Assembly (NCBI RefSeq): GCF_003254525.1
Contig: NZ_QFYS01000001.1
Location: forward strand, 682,001 to 746,000
Source: Phenylobacterium kunshanense
Lineage (GTDB): Bacteria > Pseudomonadota > Alphaproteobacteria > Caulobacterales > Caulobacteraceae
Direction of reading: 5' to 3'
Length of the DNA stretch: 64,000 nt
Every line of letters starts with the position of its first letter. The stretch's first letter is position 1. A program made the translations under genes and the position numbers. Shown here piece after piece: positions 52,903 through 61,404 of this stretch. The notes beneath the pieces were generated by a model that saw nothing but the letters and a program-made list of their open reading frames with translations, ran no database searches and was not told the DNA's origin.

Positions 52903-54417
52903 ATGTGGCGAGTTAAGCCGCTGGACGCGATCCTCGCGACGGCTGAAAAGAAATCGCTTCACCGGTCGCTGGGCGCCTTCCAGCTCACCATGCTGGGGAT
53001 CGGGGCCGTCATCGGCACCGGCATCTTCGTCCTGACCGCCGAGGCCGCCCAGAAGGCGGGCCCCGGCATGATGCTGTCGTTCGTCATCGCCGGCGTGGTC
53101 TGCGCGGTCGCCGCGCTCTGCTACGCCGAGATGGCCTCGATGGTGCCCGTCTCGGGATCGGCCTACACCTACAGCTACGCCGTGATGGGCGAACTGGTCG
53201 CCTGGATGGTCGGCTGGGCGCTGATCCTGGAATACGCGGTCGCCGCCGGCGCCGTGTCGGTCGGCTGGTCCGGCTACGTCATCGGCCTCCTGGAACATAC
53301 GTTCGGGATGGACATCCCCGACGCCCTGACGCTGGGCCCGTTCGATGGGGGGATGATCAACCTGCCGGCCATGGCCATCGCTGGCCTGGTCACCTGGCTG
53401 CTGGTGATCGGCACCAAGGAAAGCGCCTCGGTCAATGCGGTCCTGGTGGCGATCAAGGTGGCGGCGCTGACGCTGTTCATCATCCTGGCCGTGCCGGTGA
53501 TGAACATGGAGCAGTTCACCCCCTTCGCCCCGCTCGGCTTCGCCGGGATCTCGGCGGCGGCGGCCTCGATCTTCTTCGCCTACGTCGGCTTCGACGCCGT
53601 CTCGACGGCGGCCGAGGAAACCAAGAACCCGCAACGCAACATGCCCATCGGCCTGATCGGCTCGCTGGGCATCTGCACGATCTTCTACCTGCTGGTGGCC
53701 GCCGGCGTGATCGGCACCGTCGGCGCCCAGCCCGTGATGGGCCCGGGTGGCGAAGCCCTGCATCCGGGCAGCCGCGAGCTGGCCGCCCAGTGCGCCTCCA
53801 TGGGCGACGCCGCGGTGGTCTGCTCCAAGGAGGCCCTGGCCTGGACCCTGCGCGAGATCGGCTGGCCACAGGTCGGCAACCTGATCGGCCTCGCCGCGGG
53901 CCTCGCCCTTCCCTCGGTCATCCTGATGATGATGTTCGGCCAGACCCGCATCTTCTTCGTGATGAGCCGCGACGGCCTGCTGCCGGCCGCGTTCTCGAAG
54001 ATCCACCCGAAGTTCAACACGCCGCACGTGATCACGATCATCACGGGCGTCGCGGTGGCGCTGTTCGCGGCGTTCTTCCCGGTGGGCCAGCTCGCCAACA
54101 TCTCGAACTCGGGCACGCTGTTCGCCTTCGCGGCCGTGTCGATCGCGGTGATGGTGATCCGCAAGACCGATCCGACCCGTCACCGGCCGTTCCGCACGCC
54201 GGCCGTCTACCTGACGGCGCCGATCGCGGTGGCGGGCTGCGTCTACCTGTTCATCAGCCTGGACCAGAAGAGCATCGTCCTCTTCCTGATCTGGGCCGTG
54301 ATCGGCCTGGCCGTCTACTTCGGCTACAGCCGCTCGCGCAGCCATGTGGGCCGTGGCCTCACGGAAGTCCACGAACTGGACAGCGACGCGCCACCGACGT
54401 CGGTGCCGCCGGTCTGA
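52903..54417 (+). CDS. APC-superfamily amino-acid permease (cationic amino acid transporter group)
   Basis: The 504-residue product has about 12-14 membrane helices. It opens LHRSLGAFQLTMLGIGAVIGTGIFVLTAEAAQKAGPGMMLSF, the APC signature, with the substrate-site G-x-G-I-F motif, and contains FFAYVGFDAVSTAAEETKNPQRNMPIG. The pattern is that of the CAT/YfnA-like subgroup, which imports cationic or branched amino acids. The ATG at 52903 follows GGAGGA. A strong terminator follows the gene. Confidence 0.93.
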   Translation: MWRVKPLDAILATAEKKSLHRSLGAFQLTMLGIGAVIGTGIFVLTAEAAQKAGPGMMLSFVIAGVVCAVAALCYAEMASMVPVSGSAYTYSYAVMGELVAWMVGWALILEYAVAAGAVSVGWSGYVIGLLEHTFGMDIPDALTLGPFDGGMINLPAMAIAGLVTWLLVIGTKESASVNAVLVAIKVAALTLFIILAVPVMNMEQFTPFAPLGFAGISAAAASIFFAYVGFDAVSTAAEETKNPQRNMPIGLIGSLGICTIFYLLVAAGVIGTVGAQPVMGPGGEALHPGSRELAAQCASMGDAAVVCSKEALAWTLREIGWPQVGNLIGLAAGLALPSVILMMMFGQTRIFFVMSRDGLLPAAFSKIHPKFNTPHVITIITGVAVALFAAFFPVGQLANISNSGTLFAFAAVSIAVMVIRKTDPTRHRPFRTPAVYLTAPIAVAGCVYLFISLDQKSIVLFLIWAVIGLAVYFGYSRSRSHVGRGLTEVHELDSDAPPTSVPPV

Positions 54418-54439
54418 CGAACCTTCAAAGCGACAGAGA

Positions 54440-54468
54440 GGCCCGGGAGCGATCCCGGGCCTTTTCTT
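54440..54468 (+). terminator. Rho-independent terminator after the permease gene
   Basis: GGCCCGGGA pairs perfectly with TCCCGGGCC around a GCGA tetraloop and is followed by TTTTCTT. It begins 23 bp after the permease stop and ends 31 bp before the next start. Confidence 0.92.
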
Positions 54469-54499
54469 ATGGTGCGCGAGCCACGATCATAGGGGCGAC

Positions 54500-55174
54500 A
54501 TGAACGCACCCACGCCCCTGCCCATCCGCGCCCTCGTGGCGCCGGTCACCCCGCTCGAGCAGAACTGCACCATCGTCTGGTGCGTGAAGACGAAGAAGGC
54601 GGCGATCATCGATCCCGGCGGCGAGGTCGACCGGCTGATGGGCGCCCTGGCCGAACAGGGCCTGACGCTCGAGAAGATCTGGATCACCCACGGCCACCTC
54701 GACCACGCCGGCGCCGCCCAGGCGCTGCACGAGCGGACCGGAGCGCCGATCGAGGGGCCCCATCCCGACGACCAGTTCTGGATCGACGACATCGGCGCCT
54801 CGGGCGCCAAGTGGGGCATGCCGGACGCCCGCACCTTCACCCCCGACCGCTGGCTGCACGACGGCGACAAGGTGACCCTCGGCGAGACCGAGTTCGAGGT
54901 GATCCACTGCCCCGGCCATACGCCCGGCCATGTGGTGTTCTTCCATCGCGAGGCGCGCTTCGCGCAGGTGGGCGACGTGCTGTTCCAGGGCTCCATCGGT
55001 CGGACGGACTTCCCGCGCGGGAATTTCCAGGACCTGATCCAGGCGATCACCGGCAAGCTGTGGCCGCTGGGCGACGACGTGCGGTTCGTGCCCGGCCACG
55101 GGCCGATGTCCACCTTCGGCCAGGAGCGCAAGACGAATCCCTTCGTGGCCGACGACGTGCTGGCGGACGACTGA
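54500..55174 (+). CDS. Metallo-beta-lactamase-fold hydrolase (YcbL/glyoxalase II-like)
   Basis: The 224-residue product has the zinc motif THGHLDHAGAAQAL, the third His in IHCPGHTPGHVVF, the bridging Asp in QVGDVLFQGSIGRTDFP and a final GHGPMSTFGQERKTNPF. The latter is characteristic of short YcbL-type hydroxyacylglutathione hydrolases that lack the C-terminal helical domain of GloB. It is cytoplasmic and probably acts on thioesters such as S-lactoylglutathione. The ATG is at 54500. Confidence 0.92.
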   Translation: MNAPTPLPIRALVAPVTPLEQNCTIVWCVKTKKAAIIDPGGEVDRLMGALAEQGLTLEKIWITHGHLDHAGAAQALHERTGAPIEGPHPDDQFWIDDIGASGAKWGMPDARTFTPDRWLHDGDKVTLGETEFEVIHCPGHTPGHVVFFHREARFAQVGDVLFQGSIGRTDFPRGNFQDLIQAITGKLWPLGDDVRFVPGHGPMSTFGQERKTNPFVADDVLADD

Positions 55175-55252
55175 GCCGCGTCCATGAGCGCCGAGACACC
55201 TGGGTTTCAGGTGTGACATACCGAAGTTACGACCGCCTCCGAAACTGGCGGC

Positions 55253-55990
55253 ATGGAGCTAGCGACTGACATGCCGGGGGCCGGCGCGAAAATCCTCATG
55301 GTCGACGACGACCCGGGCATCCGGGACGTGGTGTCCGATTTCCTGGGCCGTCACGGCTACAAGGTGGAAACCGCCGCCGACGCCGGCGAGATGGAGCGGG
55401 CGCTGGAGCGCGGGCCCGTGGATCTGATCGTGCTGGACGTGATGCTGCCCGGCGAGGACGGGCTGGCGATCTGCCGCCGGCTGACCGGCTCGGAGGTCGC
55501 GCCGCCGATCATCATGCTGTCGGCCATGGGCGAGGACACCGACCGGATCGTCGGTCTGGAGCTGGGCGCGGACGACTACCTGGCCAAGCCGTGCAATCCG
55601 CGCGAGCTGCTGGCGCGGGTGCGCGCGGTGCTGCGCCGGGCCGAACTGCGGGGCGCGCCGGGGACGCTGGGCGCGGGCTGCGAGTTCGCCGGGTGGCGGC
55701 TGGACCTGGTGCGGCGCGAGCTGCGTTCCCCCGCGGGGGTGGTGGTGAACCTCTCCTCGGGCGAGTTCTCCCTTCTGCGGGCCTTCGTGGAGCGGCCGCA
55801 GCGCGTCCTGACCCGCGACCAGCTGCTGGAGTTCGCGCGCGGACCCGACAGCGACGCCTTCGACCGGGCCATCGACGTGCAGATCAGCCGGCTACGGCGC
55901 AAGCTGGACGACGGCGGCGGCAGCCACGACCTGATCCGGACGATCCGCAACGAAGGCTACATGTTCACCGCCAAGGTGAAGCGCACGTGA
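55253..55990 (+). CDS. OmpR-family response regulator
   Basis: The 245-residue product has a receiver domain with the acidic pocket VDDD, phosphoacceptor Asp62 in LIVLDVMLPGEDG, LSAMGE and LAKPCNP. The OmpR-type winged helix contains LSSGEFSLLRAFVERPQRVLTRDQLLE, SRLRRKLDD and RTIRNEGYMF. Its stop overlaps the GTG start of the kinase gene, so the pair is co-translated. The MacA/MacB-like exporter genes follow in the same direction and are the likely regulon. Confidence 0.95.
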   Translation: MELATDMPGAGAKILMVDDDPGIRDVVSDFLGRHGYKVETAADAGEMERALERGPVDLIVLDVMLPGEDGLAICRRLTGSEVAPPIIMLSAMGEDTDRIVGLELGADDYLAKPCNPRELLARVRAVLRRAELRGAPGTLGAGCEFAGWRLDLVRRELRSPAGVVVNLSSGEFSLLRAFVERPQRVLTRDQLLEFARGPDSDAFDRAIDVQISRLRRKLDDGGGSHDLIRTIRNEGYMFTAKVKRT

Positions 55991-57327
55991 GGTTCCCGGG
56001 CCGTCCGGGCGCGCCCCTGATCGTCCAGTTCCTGACGCTCACGGGCCTGACCCTGGTGGCCGCCTGGGCGATGAGCACCCTGCTGCTGTTCGCCCTGCCC
56101 CCGCCGGCCCCCGACTTCTATCGCGTGACCGAGATCGAGCGGACCTACCGCGGCGACGAGATGGTCTTCACCGAGCGAAAGCCGCTGATCGTGACCACGA
56201 GTGCGACAGCTCCGAGCCCCGAGCTGGAGGGCCAGTCGATCCCGGCGATCCGCAAGCGCATCGCCGCCGATCTGGGGGTGCCCGTGCGCGACGTGGTGAT
56301 CGCCGGAGAGCGCGGCCCGCTCTCCGACCGCCGGATCGGCCGGATCATCCGGGACAGGGCCGCCCGCCAGGGCATGAGCGCCGAGGAACACTTCCTGATC
56401 ACGCCCTTCAAGGTGGGCGTGCGCCAGTTCGACGGGACCTGGCGGGTCGTGAAGACGGCGCCGACCGTCGGCCTCAGCGACTGGCAGCAGCGGCTGGCGC
56501 TGTGGTTCGCGGCCTCGGCCCTCGCCATGTCGCCGGTGGCCTGGCTGTTCGCCCGGCGACTGACGAAACCGATCAAGACCTTCGCCGAGGCCGCCGAGCG
56601 GCTGGGCCGCGACCCGAATGCGCCGCCGCTGGAGCTCAAGGGGCCCGCGGAGATCGGCATGGCCGCCCGCGCCTTCAACGACATGCAGGAGCGCCTGCGC
56701 CGCTACGTCGAGGACCGCACGGCCATGGTCGGAGCGATCGCCCATGACCTGCGCACGCCCCTCACCCGCCTGCGATTCCGCATCGAGGGGCTGCCGGAGG
56801 AGCAGCGCGCCAAGTACGCCGCCGACCTGGACCAGATGGAGGAGATGATCACCGCCACCCTGGCCTTCGTGCGGGACGCCACCAAGACCGGCGAGCGGAC
56901 GCCGCTGGAACTGTCGTCGCTGGTGGAGAGCCTTTGTGACGAGATGGCCGAGACGGGCGCCGACGTCCAGGTGGAGCGCGGCGACAAGGTCGTGCTGACC
57001 GGCGACCCCATGGCCCTGCGGCGGCTGCTGGCGAACCTGCTGGAGAACGCGGTGAAGTTCGGCGGCCGGGCGCGGGCGCGGGTGTTCCAGGCGGACGGTC
57101 ATGCCGTGGTCGAGATCGACGACGACGGTCCCGGCATCCCCCCCAAGGACGCCGAGCGCGTGTTCGAACCCTTCTTCCGCCGGGAGCCTTCGCGGAGCCG
57201 GCAGACCGGCGGCATCGGCCTGGGCCTGGCGGTGGTGCGGACCATCGCGCGCGGGCACGGCGGGGACGTCAGCCTGTCCAACCGCCTCGGCGGCGGCCTG
57301 ACGGCGCGGGTGCAGTTGCCGCTTTGA
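55987..57327 (+). CDS. Membrane sensor histidine kinase
   Basis: The 446-residue product has a first membrane helix (LTLTGLTLVAAWAMSTLLLFALP), a periplasmic loop of about 130 residues, and a second helix (LALWFAASALAMSPVAWLFA). HAMP, HisKA with AIAHDLRTPLTRLRF (His253) and HATPase (LLANLLENAVKFGG, DDGPGIP, TGGIGLGLAVVR) domains follow. The organisation is EnvZ/CpxA-like. The GTG start at 55987 overlaps the regulator stop. A stimulus at the envelope is inferred from the periplasmic loop and the exporter genes downstream. Confidence 0.94.
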   Translation: MRFPGRPGAPLIVQFLTLTGLTLVAAWAMSTLLLFALPPPAPDFYRVTEIERTYRGDEMVFTERKPLIVTTSATAPSPELEGQSIPAIRKRIAADLGVPVRDVVIAGERGPLSDRRIGRIIRDRAARQGMSAEEHFLITPFKVGVRQFDGTWRVVKTAPTVGLSDWQQRLALWFAASALAMSPVAWLFARRLTKPIKTFAEAAERLGRDPNAPPLELKGPAEIGMAARAFNDMQERLRRYVEDRTAMVGAIAHDLRTPLTRLRFRIEGLPEEQRAKYAADLDQMEEMITATLAFVRDATKTGERTPLELSSLVESLCDEMAETGADVQVERGDKVVLTGDPMALRRLLANLLENAVKFGGRARARVFQADGHAVVEIDDDGPGIPPKDAERVFEPFFRREPSRSRQTGGIGLGLAVVRTIARGHGGDVSLSNRLGGGLTARVQLPL

Positions 57328-57446
57328 GGATCGCCGGAGTGGGGCGAACCTGGGGCGAGGCCGATACGGGATTGAAATCGTCGGGCAAACCGTCTCGGGC
57401 TTAGTCAGGCCGGGTTCATGGGAACTCGCCGGATACCTGGAACGAC

Positions 57447-59018
57447 ATGAGCCTGAACAAGACCCCGCGCCGTCGAGCCTTCGGAATACCGGCGGGCGGC
57501 TGGATCGCCCTGGCGGTGATCGCCGTCGCCCTGGCCGCCGTCGCCGCCTGGCAGATGCGGCCACGGCCGGTGAAGGACCCCTACCGCTTCGCCGCCGTGG
57601 AGCGCGGGGACATCACCCGGTCGGTCTCCGCGTCGGGCTCGCTCCAGGCGCTGGTCACCGTGGACGTGGGCTCGCAGATTTCCGGCCAGGTCACCCGGGT
57701 GCTGGCGGATTTCAACGACGAGGTCCGGGCCGGCCAGACGCTGGCGATCATCGACCCCCAGACCTACCAGTCGCGCGTCGCCCAGAGCCAGGCCGACATC
57801 GCCGCCGGCGAGGCGGCGGTGCGGCAGGCGGAGGCGACACTGGCCAACGCCCAGGCCGATTTCAATCGCAAGAGAACCCTGGTGGACCAGGGCTTCTATT
57901 CGCCCAGCGTGCTGGACCAGGCGACGGCGGCGTTTCGTTCCGCCCAGGCCAGCGTGGCCGCCGCACGCGCGCGGGTGAACCAGAGCCGCGCCACCCTGCG
58001 CAGCCAGCAGGTGGACCTCGGCCGCACCACCATCAGCTCGCCCATCGACGGCATCGTCGTCGACCGCAAGGTCGAGCCCGGCCAGACGGTGGCGGCCAGC
58101 CTGCAGGCGCCGGTGCTGTTCACCATCGCCCAGGACCTGTCGAAGGTGGAGGTGAAGATCGCGGTGGACGAGGCCGACGTCGGCCAGCTCCGCGAGGGCC
58201 AGACCGTGCGGTTCACGGTCGACGCGTTTCCGGACGACAGCTTCCAGGGCGTGCTGACCCAGGTGCGGAAGCAGCCGACCACCGAGCAGAACGTGGTCAG
58301 CTACACCGTCATCGCGGAGGCGGAGAACCCGCAGCGCAAGCTGCTGCCCGGCATGACCGCCAACGCCGACATCATCATCGACACCCGGCGGAACGTGCTG
58401 AAGGTTCCCGCCGCATCGCTGCGCTGGACGCCGCCGTCGGAGACGGGCGGACGCACGACATCGGCCGCGGGCGGCGGAGCCATGATGGGCGGACCGGGCT
58501 TCGGCGCGCCCCCGGGCGCACCCGCCGCCAACCGGCAGGCCGGCGGCGGGGCCGCACGGATCGTCGAGCAGCTCGACCTCGACGCCAAGCAGCGCAAGGC
58601 CTGGGAGCCGATCCAGGCCGACCTGCGCCAGAAGTCGGCGGCCGCCTTCGCGTCGGCGGGCGGCGACCGCACCGCGCTCCGCGACGCCATGCGCAAGAAC
58701 CTGGACGAGGCGTTCGGAAAGCTCACGCCGCTGCTCCGGGCCGACCAGAGGCAGACGCTCGCGACCCTGCGGGCGGGTATGGCGCAGGGCGCGGGCGACG
58801 CGGCGGGGATGGCCGGCGGCACGGTCTATGTGCTGCGCGACGGCAAGCCGGCCCCCGTGGCCGTGCGAGTCGGTGCGACGGACGGGACGTCGACGCAGAT
58901 CGTCGGCCCGCTGAAGGCCGGGGACCAGGTGATCGTCGGCGGCGGACCACGCCCCAAGGCGCGCGTGGCCACCCCGATGAGCGGCGGGACCGGCGGCGGC
59001 GCGCGGGTGAAGATGTGA
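57447..59018 (+). CDS. MacA-like periplasmic adaptor with a Spy-like helical insertion
   Basis: The 523-residue product has an N-terminal membrane anchor (GGWIALAVIAVALAAVAAWQM). The lipoyl and hairpin domains follow (VDVGSQISGQVTRVLADFNDEVRAGQTLAIIDPQ; hairpin about residues 105-190), then beta-barrel segments. Between the barrel and the membrane-proximal end, residues about 340-470, lie a Gly/Ala/Pro linker and a helical stretch. This stretch (RIVEQLDLDAKQRKAWEPIQADLRQK, LTPLLRADQRQTLATLR) resembles LTxxQ/Spy-CpxP periplasmic helices and is not part of ordinary MacA. The final strands (VYVLRDGKPAPVAVRVG) close the domain. The gene overlaps the ATPase gene by 4 bp. Confidence 0.92.
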   Translation: MSLNKTPRRRAFGIPAGGWIALAVIAVALAAVAAWQMRPRPVKDPYRFAAVERGDITRSVSASGSLQALVTVDVGSQISGQVTRVLADFNDEVRAGQTLAIIDPQTYQSRVAQSQADIAAGEAAVRQAEATLANAQADFNRKRTLVDQGFYSPSVLDQATAAFRSAQASVAAARARVNQSRATLRSQQVDLGRTTISSPIDGIVVDRKVEPGQTVAASLQAPVLFTIAQDLSKVEVKIAVDEADVGQLREGQTVRFTVDAFPDDSFQGVLTQVRKQPTTEQNVVSYTVIAEAENPQRKLLPGMTANADIIIDTRRNVLKVPAASLRWTPPSETGGRTTSAAGGGAMMGGPGFGAPPGAPAANRQAGGGAARIVEQLDLDAKQRKAWEPIQADLRQKSAAAFASAGGDRTALRDAMRKNLDEAFGKLTPLLRADQRQTLATLRAGMAQGAGDAAGMAGGTVYVLRDGKPAPVAVRVGATDGTSTQIVGPLKAGDQVIVGGGPRPKARVATPMSGGTGGGARVKM

Positions 59019-59701
59019 TCGAGGTCCGCGACCTTCGGAAGATCTATGTCATGGGCGACGAGGAGCTGGCCGCCCTGGCCGGCGTCACCCTGACCATCGA
59101 GCGCGGCGAGTACGTGGCCATCATCGGCCCCTCGGGGTCGGGCAAGTCGACGCTGATGAACATCCTGGGCGGCCTCGACCGGGCCACCAGCGGCGACTAC
59201 CGGTTCGAGGGCGAGGACGTGGCCCACTTCAGCGACGACCAGCTCGCCGAGTTCCGCAACCGGCGGATCGGGTTCGTGTTCCAGTCCTTCCAGCTCCTGC
59301 CCCGGCTGACCGCGCTCCAGAACGTCGAGCTGCCGATGATCTATGCCGGCGTGGGCGTCGCCGAGCGCCGGGCGCGGGCGGCGGAGCTCCTGGAGCGCGT
59401 CGGGCTCGGCGCCAGGATGGGGCATCGCCCCACCCAGCTCTCCGGCGGACAGCAGCAGCGGGTGGCGGTGGCCCGGTCGCTGGCCAACCGGCCCGACCTG
59501 CTGCTGGCCGACGAGCCGACCGGCGCCCTCGACACCCGGACCAGCGAGGACGTGCTGGCCCTGTTCGGCCAGCTCAACGCCGAGGGCCTGACCCTGGCGA
59601 TCGTCACCCACGATCCCGAGGTGGCCCAGGCGGCGCGGCGGCGGATCACGTTCCGCGATGGCCTGGTGGTGTCGGACGAACGCACCGGGGTTCCGGCGTG
59701 A
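59015..59701 (+). CDS. MacB-type ABC transporter ATPase
   Basis: The 228-residue product has Walker A GPSGSGKSTLMNILGGLD, Q-loop FVFQSFQLLPRLTALQNVELPM, signature LSGGQQQRVAVARSL, Walker B LLLADEPTGALD and the H-loop IVTHD. It is the nucleotide-binding subunit of a MacAB-type tripartite efflux system or LolD-like lipid pump; the adaptor gene upstream favours the former. The GTG start at 59015 and the stop at 59701 overlap both neighbours. Confidence 0.95.
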   Translation: MIEVRDLRKIYVMGDEELAALAGVTLTIERGEYVAIIGPSGSGKSTLMNILGGLDRATSGDYRFEGEDVAHFSDDQLAEFRNRRIGFVFQSFQLLPRLTALQNVELPMIYAGVGVAERRARAAELLERVGLGARMGHRPTQLSGGQQQRVAVARSLANRPDLLLADEPTGALDTRTSEDVLALFGQLNAEGLTLAIVTHDPEVAQAARRRITFRDGLVVSDERTGVPA

Positions 59702-60924
59702 ACCCGCTGGAGCTGGGCCGGTTCGCCCTGGGCGCCATCCTCGCCCACCCGATGCGCAGCGTGCTGACCTCGCTGGGCGTGGTGATCGGGGTGGCGGCCG
59801 TGGTCATGATGACGTCCATCGGGCTGGGCGCGCAGCAGCGGGTGACCCAGGCGATCTCAGGGTTGGGATCGAACCTGATCATCGTCACACCGAACTTCCA
59901 GCGGGGGCCGGTTTCGCAGGCCGCGGGCGCCGGCGTCTCACTGCGCGACGCCGACGCCGAGGCGATCCGCAAGCAGGTGGCCGACGTCGCCGCGGTGGCG
60001 CCCGTGGTGCGCGGCCAGGGCCAGCTCGCAGCGGACGGCGCCAACTGGAACACCCGCATCGAAGGGGTGACGCCCGAGTACCTGGACGCCCGCGACCTGA
60101 CGATCGCCGCCGGGCGGATGTTCGACGAGCGCGAGGCGCGGCAGGGCCGCAAGGTGCTGGTGGTCGGGGCCACGGTGGCGCGGGAGCTGTGGGGCGACGA
60201 CGACCCCATCGGCCGGCGGGTCCGGGTGCGAACCGTGCCCTTCGAGGTGATCGGCGTGCTGGAGTCCAAGGGCCAGTCCGGCTTCGGCCAGGACCAGGAC
60301 GACGTCGTGCTGGCGCCGCTGAGCGCCGTGCGGTCGCGCATCGTCGGCCGGCGGAGCCGGGGGGATTCCGTCCAGACGATCTATGTGAAGGCGGCCGACG
60401 AGGAGAGCCTGGATCGCGTGCAGGAAGACGTCATCAACGTGCTGCGCGACCAGCACAGGATCCGGGCCGGCGAGGACGACGACTTCCAGACCCAGAACAT
60501 GGCCTCGATCCTGGCGGCGAGCCAGGCGGCGGTGGGCACGTTCACCGTCCTCCTGGCGGCGGTGGCGGGCGTCTCGCTGGTGGTCGGCGGCGTCGGGATC
60601 ATGAACATCATGCTGGTGGCGGTGACGGAGCGCACCCGGGAGATCGGGCTGCGAATGGCGGTCGGCGCCAAGCGCTCGCACGTCCTGATCCAGTTCGCGC
60701 TGGAGTCGGTGGCCCTGTCCCTGGTCGGCGGCCTGATCGGACTGGCCATCGGCGTGGGCGGGGCCTTCCTGGTGGCGAAACTCGGCGACTGGCCGGCGGC
60801 CGTGCCGGCCTGGGCCGGGCCGCTCGCGCTGGGGTTCTCGGTGGCGGTGGGGCTGCTGTTCGGCGCCTATCCCTCGTGGCGCGCGGCCCGACTGGACCCG
60901 ATCGAGGCGCTCCGCCGCGAATAA
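59698..60924 (+). CDS. MacB-type ABC transporter permease
   Basis: The 408-residue product has an N-terminal helix (HPMRSVLTSLGVVIGVAAVVMM), a large periplasmic MacB_PCD domain (LRDADAEAIRKQVADVAAVAPVV, QTIYVKAADEESLDRVQEDV) and an FtsX domain with three helices. The latter includes GGVGIMNIMLVAVTERTREIGLRMAVGAKR and ends RAARLDPIEALRRE, all family hallmarks. Here ATPase and permease are separate polypeptides, unlike E. coli MacB. No outer-membrane TolC gene is in the window. Confidence 0.94.
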   Translation: MNPLELGRFALGAILAHPMRSVLTSLGVVIGVAAVVMMTSIGLGAQQRVTQAISGLGSNLIIVTPNFQRGPVSQAAGAGVSLRDADAEAIRKQVADVAAVAPVVRGQGQLAADGANWNTRIEGVTPEYLDARDLTIAAGRMFDEREARQGRKVLVVGATVARELWGDDDPIGRRVRVRTVPFEVIGVLESKGQSGFGQDQDDVVLAPLSAVRSRIVGRRSRGDSVQTIYVKAADEESLDRVQEDVINVLRDQHRIRAGEDDDFQTQNMASILAASQAAVGTFTVLLAAVAGVSLVVGGVGIMNIMLVAVTERTREIGLRMAVGAKRSHVLIQFALESVALSLVGGLIGLAIGVGGAFLVAKLGDWPAAVPAWAGPLALGFSVAVGLLFGAYPSWRAARLDPIEALRRE

Positions 60925-61146
60925 ACCTTAGGTTCGCCACGCAACCTTGACCGGCCTTCAGGGGTTAGCCTCACCGCAAGCCCCATCGCGGGATGCGCTG
61001 TCCGAGTTGGAGACCCCCGACGCAGACGACACGCCACCCTTCGCGGCGCGACGCGGCGCCGCCCGTCCCAGCCACCGCCGGCGAGCGGTCGGCCAGGGTC
61101 CCCGCGACCTCCCCAGACCTCGCCGACCCATGAGGAGAGCCCCTCA

Positions 61147-61359
61147 ATGCCCACCGCCGAAACTGGCAAGCCCCGCGCCCGACGCGGCTTCGCCGCGATG
61201 AACCCCGAACGCCGTCGCGAGATCGCCCGCAAGGGCGGCGCCAGCGTGCCCGGCGAGAAGCGCAGCTTCGCCAAGGACCGCGACCTCGCCGCCTCCGCCG
61301 GCCGCAAGGGTGGCGAAGCCTCACGCGGCGGCGGTCGCACGCGCGGCCGCGAAGAGTAG
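61147..61359 (+). CDS. KGG-repeat (general stress/con-10-like) protein
   Basis: The 70-residue, very basic product contains the repeat pattern GFAAMNPERRREIARKGGASVPG and DRDLAASAGRKGGEASRGG, the KGG stress motif of con-10/YciG-like proteins. These small disordered proteins accumulate under stress in many bacteria. The ATG at 61147 follows GGAGAG. No EcfG-type promoter was found in the 222 bp before it. Confidence 0.85.
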   Translation: MPTAETGKPRARRGFAAMNPERRREIARKGGASVPGEKRSFAKDRDLAASAGRKGGEASRGGGRTRGREE

Positions 61360-61404
61360 ACCCCGAGGCACGGTGGTTGGGGGGCCACCGTCGCCGTCAG
61401 CGCC

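Noticed and set aside
60925..61146. EcfG-type promoter in front of the KGG stress gene
   Set aside because: No GGAAC with CGTT at 16-17 bp spacing exists in this interval.
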